Assembly (NCBI GenBank): GCA_964515335.1
Contig: CAZETS010000023.1
Span: 4,832 to 68,831, forward strand
Reading direction: 5' to 3'
DNA: 64,000 nt
Origin: TMED88 sp964515335
Lineage (GTDB): Bacteria > Myxococcota_A > UBA9160 > UBA4427
Shown: in pieces, positions 1 through 7,218 of the stretch
Layout of the letters: each line of letters opens with the position of its first letter
How positions within the stretch are numbered: position 1 is the stretch's first letter
Translations under genes and position numbers: made by a program
The notes under the pieces: generated by a model
What the model was told of the DNA's origin: nothing
The model's database searches: none
What the model saw: only the letters and a program-made list of their open reading frames with translations

Positions 1-2
1 GC

Positions 3-773
3 CTCCGCGACTTCTGGCGTTTGTATCGGAACGAGCACGACGGTGCCGGTCTGCGGATCGGGTCGCGGCTCTTCCCGATGCCGGCCGGGCGCATCGTCGT
101 CGTGCCGGCCGGACTCGACTTCCAGGCCACCCTCGAGGCGCCGGTCGAGCAGTTCTTCCTGCAGTTCGAGTTCGTCGGTTGGCCCGCGCCTGCCGCGCTC
201 GAGGTCGTGCCGGGGCCGGTGGCGTTGGCGCCCGACGAGGAGCGGGATGCGCTCGCCCGCGCGCTTCGCGACGAGGTTCGCGACGTAGCGGAGATCGAGC
301 CGATCCTCGCCAGCCGCATCAAGGCGCTGATCCACCTGTCCACCGCCGAGCTGCTGCGGAGCGTCCCCGAGGAGAACGCGATGCGCTTCCTGAGCATCGC
401 CGAGGGACGCCAGGAGCTGCTGGCGGTGCTGCAGTACATCGACGAGCACATCGAGCAGCCGATGTCCAACGCCCGCCTCGCCGAGATCGCCCTGGCGAGC
501 GAGTCGCGTTTCATCCGCCGCTTCCGCGAGGCCACGGGTCGCACGCCGGCCCGTTACGTCCAGGACCGGCGGGTCCGGCGCGCGGCCGAGCTGCTGGTTT
601 CGAGCGACCAGACGATCGACCAGATCGCCGACTCCTGCGGGTTCGCGAACCGGTACTACTTCACGCGTGTCTTCGCACAGCGCATGGGCTGTCCGCCTGC
701 CAGGTATCGCACCGACCGGCCGTACATCCCGAGTCAGGACGCCGCGCAGGCCCCTAGTCCGCCAGCGGCTTGA
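3..773 (+). CDS. AraC-family transcriptional regulator (5' end outside window)
   Basis: DNA-binding transcription regulator. The last ~100 residues hold the paired helix-turn-helix of the AraC/XylS family: the first around 'NARLAEIALASESRFIRRF', the second around 'TIDQIADSCGFANRYYFTRV', followed by the usual 'FAQRMGCPPARYR' end. The N-terminal part looks like a small cupin-type sensing domain. The frame is open to the left edge and reads sensible protein before the TTG at 21 (LRDFWRLYRNEH), so the gene probably begins outside the window. Its last 20 bases overlap the convergent oxidoreductase gene. The effector and targets cannot be told. Confidence 0.9.
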   Translation, partial: LRDFWRLYRNEHDGAGLRIGSRLFPMPAGRIVVVPAGLDFQATLEAPVEQFFLQFEFVGWPAPAALEVVPGPVALAPDEERDALARALRDEVRDVAEIEPILASRIKALIHLSTAELLRSVPEENAMRFLSIAEGRQELLAVLQYIDEHIEQPMSNARLAEIALASESRFIRRFREATGRTPARYVQDRRVRRAAELLVSSDQTIDQIADSCGFANRYYFTRVFAQRMGCPPARYRTDRPYIPSQDAAQAPSPPAA

Positions 774-1623
774 CGACGCGTTCGCCGAACTCGGCCAGCC
801 TGTCCAGGCCGCCGGGGCCGGCGAAGAAGAACGCCGGCACCATTGCCCGCTCGACGCCCTGCTCGCGCATGCGCGCCGCGCAGGCCTCCGGGTCGCCGAG
901 TTCGGCGAAGATCGCGTGGATGCGGATCTCGTCGCGCGAACGCCCCTGCCGGTCGGCCTCGCGGCCGAGGGCCTCGATCAGGCTCGACAGCTCTTTCGGA
1001 TCGGTCGTGCCCGGGAAGTATCCGTCGGCGATGCGGACCGCCCGGCGTATGGCGGCGGGTGTGTCGCCGCCGACGAGGATCGGGATGGCGCCGTCGACGG
1101 GCCGCGGGCTGCAGGTCGCCGGTGCGAAGTCGACGAACTCGCCGTGGAACTCGGCTCCGGGGCCGGCCCACAGCGCCTTCATGGCAGCGACGTACTCGTC
1201 GTTGCGGGCGCCGCGTCGCTCCCAGGGAACGCCCAGCGCCTCGAACTCCTCCGCGAGCCAGCCGACGCCCAGGCCGAGCTCGACGCGCCCGCCGGTCAGC
1301 GAATCCAGCGTCGCAAGCTCCTTGGCGAGCACGACCGGGTTTCGCTGGGGAACGATCAGGATGCAGGTCCCCACTCGAACGGTCGGCGCGGCGGCGGCCA
1401 CGTAGGCGAGCCAGATCAGCGGATCGGGGATCGGCGTGTCGGGCTCGCCCGGCATCTCGCCGTCCGCCGTGTACGGGTAGGGGGAGGAGATGCTGTTCGG
1501 CACGATGACGTGCTCGCCGCCCCACACCGAGTCGAAGCCGGCCGCTTCGGCCTGACGGGTGATCTCGAGTGCGGACGAAGGATCCGTCCCCACACTGCTC
1601 GCGAACGCTAGACCGAACTTCAC
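754..1623 (-). CDS. LLM-class (luciferase-like) F420-type oxidoreductase
   Basis: 289-residue TIM-barrel protein of the bacterial luciferase-like family. The N-terminus (MKFGLAFASS), 'AEAAGFDSVWGGEHVIVP' and 'LATLDSLTGGRVELGLGVGW' are typical of the F420-dependent branch that acts on hydride transfer to ketones, alcohols or enones. The cofactor is inferred from family resemblance; FMN is the alternative. The ATG start has a GGAGG ribosome site about 9 bases upstream and a TATGAT hexamer further up (1656-1661). Converges on and overlaps the AraC gene by 20 bases, so the two can interfere in transcription. Substrate unknown. Confidence 0.9.
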   Translation of the reverse strand: MKFGLAFASSVGTDPSSALEITRQAEAAGFDSVWGGEHVIVPNSISSPYPYTADGEMPGEPDTPIPDPLIWLAYVAAAAPTVRVGTCILIVPQRNPVVLAKELATLDSLTGGRVELGLGVGWLAEEFEALGVPWERRGARNDEYVAAMKALWAGPGAEFHGEFVDFAPATCSPRPVDGAIPILVGGDTPAAIRRAVRIADGYFPGTTDPKELSSLIEALGREADRQGRSRDEIRIHAIFAELGDPEACAARMREQGVERAMVPAFFFAGPGGLDRLAEFGERVVKPLAD

Positions 1624-1655
1624 GCTGCTCCTCCGAGGTGTCGATGTGCCGCAAG

Positions 1656-1661
1656 ATCATA
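1656..1661 (-). promoter_or_regulatory. candidate -10 element of the LLM oxidoreductase gene
   Basis: Minus-strand TATGAT, matching TATAAT at five of six positions, 32 bases before the ATG at 1623 and upstream of a clear GGAGG site. No convincing -35 box is visible. Confidence 0.4.
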
Positions 1662-1827
1662 TCCGGCGTGTGCGGTGATCTTTCCGATCCGACAAAGCTT
1701 CGCCGCGATCGGACACGGCGCCCGCGGGCACTCGAAGGAGTTGCGGTACGGGCGGCTCGTTTCACTGGACAAGCGGAGCACACTCGTTGGATGATGGGGC
1801 AGATTGCCAAAGAGGAGGGCTCATCCG

Positions 1828-2508
1828 ATGAAGCCGATCTGCTTCGCATCGACGCTCGTGGTGGTGTTCCTGTTGGGGGCCGGGACAGCCGGCGCGGGGC
1901 ACCTCACGGCCACCTACGATCTGGCGGGCAGCACGGTCCAGACGACGACACCGCTCGGCACGTTCACCGATCCCCTGTCGGGCACCGTCACGATCGTCTA
2001 TGTGACGGCCACCGAGTTCGAGACGCCGAGCGTGGGATTCATCAAGTCGGGTGCGCAGCACCTGACGATCAACCAGCCCAGCCCGGGCGTGCTCACGCTG
2101 ACGGGCACCGCCGACACGACGTGGGGAAGCGCGCCTGCAACACTGAGCGGCACCACCTTCTCCCAGGCCAGCGGCACGACCGGCGACACGACGGGGTTCC
2201 TGCACTGCTTCGGCGGCCTGTGCGGCCTGGCGGGCTTCACGGCCTCGGTTCCCCTGCCGCAGACGCGGACGGCACCGGTCACGCTGCCGCCGCTGGTCTT
2301 CACGAGCGGGAACGCGGGCGTAGGCAACTTCACGGGGATGGGCACCGGTATCGTGACGACGCCGGCGACGGTCACGGTGGTCAGCAGCTATGTCGGCACC
2401 GAGATCAGCCGCACCTTCGTTCCCGAGCCCGGCGCGCTTCCCATGCTGGCGGCGGGAATCGTCTGCCTCGGCCGGCTCGGATCGCGAAGGGCGAGAAGGC
2501 GGCGATAG
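1828..2508 (+). CDS. PEP-CTERM sorting-domain protein, secreted
   Basis: 226-residue exported protein. Residues 1-25 form a signal peptide (MKPICFASTLVVVFLLGAGT) and residues ~198-226 a PEP-CTERM tail: VPEPG, a short hydrophobic stretch, then a basic end (RRARRRR). PEP-CTERM proteins are processed by exosortase in bacteria that make exopolysaccharide; no exosortase lies in this window. The middle is Thr/Ser/Gly-rich and probably a beta-structure of unknown function. The start was set at 1828 because AGAGGAGGG lies 8 bases upstream; an in-frame ATG at 1804 lacks a site and would put basic residues before the signal peptide. The next gene follows closely. Confidence 0.85.
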   Translation: MKPICFASTLVVVFLLGAGTAGAGHLTATYDLAGSTVQTTTPLGTFTDPLSGTVTIVYVTATEFETPSVGFIKSGAQHLTINQPSPGVLTLTGTADTTWGSAPATLSGTTFSQASGTTGDTTGFLHCFGGLCGLAGFTASVPLPQTRTAPVTLPPLVFTSGNAGVGNFTGMGTGIVTTPATVTVVSSYVGTEISRTFVPEPGALPMLAAGIVCLGRLGSRRARRRR

Positions 2509-2557
2509 CGGTTCGTTCGAGAGTTCCTCGGCGGGCGACCAGCGGAGACTCGTCCCC

Positions 2558-5500
2558 CTGACGAAGCGCCTGCTCTGCCCGGGGCTGTTGCTGGCCGTGA
2601 CGCTGTCCTGCGGCCCCGGGTCGCAGGACAGCGAGGCGGCTCGCGCACGCTTCGACTCGGCGCTGGCCGCCCACGACGTGGCCGGCGCGCTCTCGGCGAT
2701 CGACGCGCTGTCGGCGGCGCTTCCCGACGCGCCGGTCTCCGACCTCGAGCTCGCGCAGCGGCTCGGCCGCGCTGGCGAGATGACGCGCGCGCTCTGGCTG
2801 CTCGAGGAGGCGTCCCGGCGGCATCCGGAGAGCACCGAGATCCGGCTCGCCCTGGCGGAGACGGCGATCATCGTCGGCGCACCGGAGCAGAGCCTGGCCG
2901 TGCTCGACGGCCTCCCCCCCGCGGCTGCCGCCGGTCTGGTGCCCGTGCTGCTGCGCTACCGCGCCCTGCTCGCCCTCGGCCGGCTGGACGACGCACTCGA
3001 CACGCTCGAGCGGGCCGAGAGCCGCCACGCCGGGATCGAGCTGGCCACCGCGCGGCTCGCGCTCCTCGCGTCGGAGAAGCAGTACGCACGGGCGCTCGAG
3101 TACGTGCGCCGGGTGGCGGCCCGCGACGGCCAGAGCGGCCCCGAGCGGGCGTGGCTGGCGCGCACCGAAGCCGGTCTGCTCGCCGAGCTCGGCGAGGGCG
3201 ACGCCGCGCTGGCGGTCCTCGAGCCGCTGACCACCAGCGCGCCGGGGGCCGTGGACGTCGAGGCGTGGCGCAGCCGGGCCGCTCTCCTCACCGGCCAGGG
3301 ACGCGTACAGGACGCGATCGCGGAGCTCGAGCAAGCGTCGACCGAGCACCCCGACTCCTCCGGCCTGCAGTCCGTCCTGGCGAACGCCTACATCTCGGTC
3401 GGAGACAGCCCGGCCGCGGAATCGGTGCTGCGGGCGCGCTTCGAGCGGCATCCGACCGCGGCGAACGCCATCAACCTGGCCGACTTCCTGTACCGGACCG
3501 GTCGCTCGCGCGAGGGCGTCGCGGTGATCGACGGCCAGCTCGCCCGCGACGCCCAGGAGCGGGCAAACGAGCTCGAGTACCTGCGCGTCGCGCTGCTGCT
3601 CGACGCCGGCGATGCAGCCGCGGCGCGCGAGCGCTTCCGGGCGTTCGCGCGCGCGTTCCCCGACGATCCGCTCACCGGCTACCTCCGGGCGCGCTTCGAT
3701 CTGCTCGACGGACGGCCCGAAGCGGCGGTCGTGCGGCTCAAGCAGCTGCTGCCGCGACTCGATCGCGCCGACGTGCACCACTGGTTGGCGGTCGCCCTCG
3801 AGCGCAGCGGCGACCACGCGGGCGCCGAGCAGCGCTACGGCATTGCGGTCTACGCGGATCCCTCGCAGGTGCCCTCCTACCACGGCCTGCTGCGCACGCT
3901 GGCCCGGCGCGGCGCCTGGGCGCAGGTCGAGCAGTGGGCGCTCCGGCTGCTGCGCATCGTGCCCGACGGCGCGACCGCCTACGAGGCGCTGCTGCGGGCG
4001 CGGATCGCCGCGGGCGACCCCGCTTCGGCGGAGGCCCTGACGAGGGACTGGGTGCTGCGCCACCCCGAGCTGCTCGCGCCGCGCGTCGCCACGTCGATCG
4101 CGCTGCGCCGGCAGGGACGGCCGGAGGCGGCGCTCGCGGCCCTCGACGAGGTGGGGGAGCGCTTCGCCGATTCACCCGACTGGATCGCCGAGCGCGGCAT
4201 CGTGCTCGGACGCCTCGGCCGCGGCCCGGAAGGTCTCGCCTCCGTGGACGCGGCCGTCGTCCATCACCCGACGAGCCAGGCGCTGCAGCGGTCGCGGGCC
4301 TTCCTGCTGTTCTCGGCGGGTCGCGGCGACGAGGGGCTGCGCGCCGTCGAGGCGCTGCTGCGCCTGGCCCCGGACGATCCGCAGCCGCTGCAGATGGCCG
4401 GGGACTATCTCTCGCTGCAGCGAGACTTCGAGAGGGCGCGCTCGCTCTACGAGCGCCATCTGGCGATCGATCCACGCGACGTCGAGGTGCTCTTCCATCT
4501 CGGCATCGCGCTCGAGGCGCTCGGCGAGCCCGGCGCGGCGATCGAAGCCTACGCGCGTGCGGCCGAGGTGGCGCCGTACTTCGCCCCCGCGCACAACAAC
4601 CGGGCGCTGCTGCTCGCGCGGGAGGGGCGCCGCGCCGAGGCCCTGACGGCCGCCCAGGCCGCCTACGCGAGCGCGCCGTCGGATCCGTCGGTGCTGGACA
4701 CGCTGGGGTGGCTCTATCACGAGGCGGGCCGCGGGGGACGGGCCGTCGCGATGCTCGAGCGGGCGGCCGAGCTCGCGCCGGGCTCGGTCGAGATCCGCGA
4801 CCACCTGAGGCGGGCGCAGGGCGAACGGCGGCGCGACGGGCCGGCGCGTTCGCGTCGGGCGCAGCCCGCCACCAATGCCGGGGTGATCGAGCAGCTGCGC
4901 GCGCTCGCGCCGCCGAACATCGTGCTGGTCGTCGTCGACACGCTGCGCGCGGACTGGCTCGCTCCCTACGACCGCGGCTCGCGCCTCTCGCCCGAGCTGG
5001 CCCGCTGGGCCGAGAACGGCATCGTGTTCGAGCGCGCACGCGCGCAGTCCTCGTGGACGAAGGTGTCGATGGCTTCGCTGATGACGTCGCTCTGGCCGCG
5101 CACCCACGGCATCCGGCTGCCGAGCGACGGGCTCTCGTCCGACGCCGTCACGCTGGCGGGCGTGCTCAGCGGGCACGGCTACCGGACCTACGGGGTGCAG
5201 AGCAACGGCTGGCTCGAGCAGTCCTTCGGCTTCCAGAACGGCTTCGACCGGTACGTCTTTCCGCGCGCCTTCGCGGGCGGGCAGACCCTCGGCCACGCCT
5301 CGCTCTGGCCCCACGGCGAGCGGGTCCTCGAGGAGGGACTCCGGCTCCTGGCCGCGCACGACCCGGCGTCGCCCTTCCTGCTGTATCTGCACTTCATGGA
5401 CGTCCACGAGTACGCGGCTCCGCCCGAGTACCGGGTGCACGGCGACGACAAGCAGGGCCTCTACCGAGCCGCCATCCGCTGGGTGGACGACCTGCTGGTG

Positions 5501-6118
5501 CGGTTGCGGGAAGCCCTCGAGCGGCACGGCCATGCCGAGCGGACGATCGTCGTCTTCGCCAGCGATCATGGCGAGACGTTCGGCGAGAACCACAGCGAGG
5601 GACACGCGCGCCACGTGCTCACCTCGGTGCTCGACGTTCCGCTGATCGTGCGACTGCCGTTCGAGGTCGACGGAGCGAGGGTCTCGGCGCAGGTCCGGAA
5701 CATCGACATCGCGCCGACGCTGCTCGAGCTGGCCGGGGCCCCGGTGCCCGACGGCTTCGAGGGCGAGTCGCTGCTTCCGCTGCTCGATGCCTCCGGTCCG
5801 CATGCCGATCGCCCCGTCTACGCGGGCCTCGGCGCCCCCATCCTGCACGGTGTCGTCGAGCAGAATTCGTTGAACGACGGAAGTTGGCTGTACGCGCGGA
5901 ACGTCGGAGGCGGCGACGCCGAGCTGCTCTTCGACCGCGCGCTCGATCCGAGCGAGGACGTCAATCTGATCGAGTTCGAGCCGGCCGTCGCGAAGCGGCA
6001 ACGCGCGCGCCTGGACGACCACCTGGGTGGCGGGGCGGCCGCCGGCGTGCGCGAGACGGATGTCCGCATCGATCCGGTGATCGCCGAGCGACTGCGGGCG
6101 CTCGGCTACCTGCAGTAG
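2558..6118 (+). CDS. TPR-repeat protein fused to a sulfatase-like (alkaline phosphatase superfamily) domain
   Basis: About 1186 residues. A lipoprotein-like signal segment (KRLLCPGLLLAVTLSCGPGS) is followed by a long TPR solenoid (~residues 25-770) and then a sulfatase-fold domain (~785-1185) starting 'PNIVLVVVDTLRADWLAPY' with 'FASDHGETFGENHSEGHAR' as metal site. The nucleophile position reads W-T-K-V-S-M-A-S-L (Thr about residue 834), not the Cys/Ser-x-Pro-x-Arg of formylglycine sulfatases, so a phosphoesterase or phosphotransferase role using Thr is more likely than sulfate-ester hydrolysis. Start uncertain: CTG at 2558 fits the signal peptide. The only ATG (2390) lies inside the preceding PEP-CTERM gene and would add 56 residues without a signal character. 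TTG/GTG codons just inside would cut the signal. Confidence 0.85.
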   Translation: MTKRLLCPGLLLAVTLSCGPGSQDSEAARARFDSALAAHDVAGALSAIDALSAALPDAPVSDLELAQRLGRAGEMTRALWLLEEASRRHPESTEIRLALAETAIIVGAPEQSLAVLDGLPPAAAAGLVPVLLRYRALLALGRLDDALDTLERAESRHAGIELATARLALLASEKQYARALEYVRRVAARDGQSGPERAWLARTEAGLLAELGEGDAALAVLEPLTTSAPGAVDVEAWRSRAALLTGQGRVQDAIAELEQASTEHPDSSGLQSVLANAYISVGDSPAAESVLRARFERHPTAANAINLADFLYRTGRSREGVAVIDGQLARDAQERANELEYLRVALLLDAGDAAAARERFRAFARAFPDDPLTGYLRARFDLLDGRPEAAVVRLKQLLPRLDRADVHHWLAVALERSGDHAGAEQRYGIAVYADPSQVPSYHGLLRTLARRGAWAQVEQWALRLLRIVPDGATAYEALLRARIAAGDPASAEALTRDWVLRHPELLAPRVATSIALRRQGRPEAALAALDEVGERFADSPDWIAERGIVLGRLGRGPEGLASVDAAVVHHPTSQALQRSRAFLLFSAGRGDEGLRAVEALLRLAPDDPQPLQMAGDYLSLQRDFERARSLYERHLAIDPRDVEVLFHLGIALEALGEPGAAIEAYARAAEVAPYFAPAHNNRALLLAREGRRAEALTAAQAAYASAPSDPSVLDTLGWLYHEAGRGGRAVAMLERAAELAPGSVEIRDHLRRAQGERRRDGPARSRRAQPATNAGVIEQLRALAPPNIVLVVVDTLRADWLAPYDRGSRLSPELARWAENGIVFERARAQSSWTKVSMASLMTSLWPRTHGIRLPSDGLSSDAVTLAGVLSGHGYRTYGVQSNGWLEQSFGFQNGFDRYVFPRAFAGGQTLGHASLWPHGERVLEEGLRLLAAHDPASPFLLYLHFMDVHEYAAPPEYRVHGDDKQGLYRAAIRWVDDLLVRLREALERHGHAERTIVVFASDHGETFGENHSEGHARHVLTSVLDVPLIVRLPFEVDGARVSAQVRNIDIAPTLLELAGAPVPDGFEGESLLPLLDASGPHADRPVYAGLGAPILHGVVEQNSLNDGSWLYARNVGGGDAELLFDRALDPSEDVNLIEFEPAVAKRQRARLDDHLGGGAAAGVRETDVRIDPVIAERLRALGYLQ

Positions 6119-6230
6119 CGGCCCGTCGGGATCCGCGAGCCGGAATGCCCGGGTGGCGTCCCGCGCGCCCTCACGACCGCCTGCGCGGCCGTGCGTGCGT
6201 TTCCGATTGCTTCCGCCGCCCCCCGCCGAG

Positions 6231-6236
6231 TAAGCT
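6231..6236 (+). promoter_or_regulatory. -10 element of a leaderless transcript (patatin-like gene)
   Basis: TAAGCT, followed by CGG, ends six bases before the ATG at 6243. TTGCTT at 6207-6212 lies 18 bases upstream as a possible -35. No Shine-Dalgarno sequence can fit, so the mRNA probably begins at or beside the start codon. Confidence 0.5.
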
Positions 6237-6242
6237 CGGTGA

Positions 6243-7187
6243 ATGGCCCCCGGTCCCCCCCGAGCCGAGCCGATCGGCGCCGATACGAGCCGCTCACCCT
6301 TCGATGCCGTGGTGTTCGCCGGCGGCGGGTGCCGCTGCTTCTGGCAGGCCGGCTTCTACGCCGTGGCCGCACCGGCGCTCGGCATCACGCCGGAGCGGAT
6401 CGGCGCCGTCAGCGCCGGCGCCGCCTTCGCGTGTGCAGCGCTGCTCGATGCCACCGACGAAGTGCTCTCCGACTTCAAGCGGCGCACGGCCCGCAACCCG
6501 CGCAACGCCTATCCGCGCAACCTGCTGCGCGGGGACCGCGTCTTTCCCCACGAATCGATGTACCGCGGCGCCGTCCTCACCGGCCTCTCCGCAGGGGATC
6601 TGCGCCGGCTGCGCGGAGGTCCCGACCTGCGCATCCTGCTGGCCCGCACGCCGCGCTGGGCGGGCGACCGGCTCGGCTACGCGATCGGTGGCTTCGCGTA
6701 CGCGCTCGATCGCTACGAGCTGCGCGTGCACGCGCGCTGGGGGCTGCGCTTCGGCTTCGAGGCCGAGGTGGTGTCGGCCCGCGAGTGCGGCGACGCGGCC
6801 GCACTGACCGAGTTGATCCTGCAGTCGTCCTGCACGCCGCCGCTCTTGCCGCGCTACCGGCGCGACGGTCGACTCGTGCTCGACGGCGGACTGATCGACA
6901 ACGCTCCGGCCGACTTCGTGGGCGACGCGCGCTCGACACTGGTGCTGTTGACCCGCGACTACCCGGGTGGCCGCATTCCCAGTCGTCCCGGGCGCACCTA
7001 CGCGGCGCCGTCCGAGCCGATCCCGATCGTCAAGTGGGACTACACGAGCCCCGACCTGATCCAGCAGACCTTCGATCTCGGGCGGCGGGACGGCGAGGCG
7101 TTCGCGCGGCGGCACTCGACCAGCGCCCCGTGCGTGGTCCGGTCCACGGGGCACGCCCGCGGCGAGGACAGGCGGTTGGCGGGCTGA
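6243..7187 (+). CDS. patatin-like phospholipase family protein
   Basis: 314-residue lipid acyl hydrolase-like protein. The oxyanion loop 'FAGGGCRCFWQAGFYA' is near residue 25, the nucleophile elbow 'GAVSAGAAF' near residue 57 and the catalytic Asp motif 'LVLDGGLIDNAP' near residue 214, giving the Ser-Asp dyad of the patatin fold. The elbow reads A-V-S-A-G where most members have G-x-S-x-G. No signal peptide, so likely cytoplasmic. Lipid substrate unknown. Followed after 31 bases by the mechanosensitive channel gene, which appears to have its own promoter. Confidence 0.85.
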   Translation: MAPGPPRAEPIGADTSRSPFDAVVFAGGGCRCFWQAGFYAVAAPALGITPERIGAVSAGAAFACAALLDATDEVLSDFKRRTARNPRNAYPRNLLRGDRVFPHESMYRGAVLTGLSAGDLRRLRGGPDLRILLARTPRWAGDRLGYAIGGFAYALDRYELRVHARWGLRFGFEAEVVSARECGDAAALTELILQSSCTPPLLPRYRRDGRLVLDGGLIDNAPADFVGDARSTLVLLTRDYPGGRIPSRPGRTYAAPSEPIPIVKWDYTSPDLIQQTFDLGRRDGEAFARRHSTSAPCVVRSTGHARGEDRRLAG

Positions 7188-7205
7188 GCCCGGCGCACGG
7201 CGCGA

Positions 7206-7211
7206 TAGACT
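7206..7211 (+). promoter_or_regulatory. -10 element of a leaderless transcript (MscS-like gene)
   Basis: TAGACT ends seven bases before the GTG at 7219. No Shine-Dalgarno motif lies between them. No good -35 is visible at 17 bases. Confidence 0.45.
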
Positions 7212-7218
7212 TCGCGGC

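Noticed and set aside
2558..6118. Ordinary arylsulfatase.
   Set aside because: The C/S-x-P-x-R formylglycine signature is absent; Thr is at the nucleophile position.
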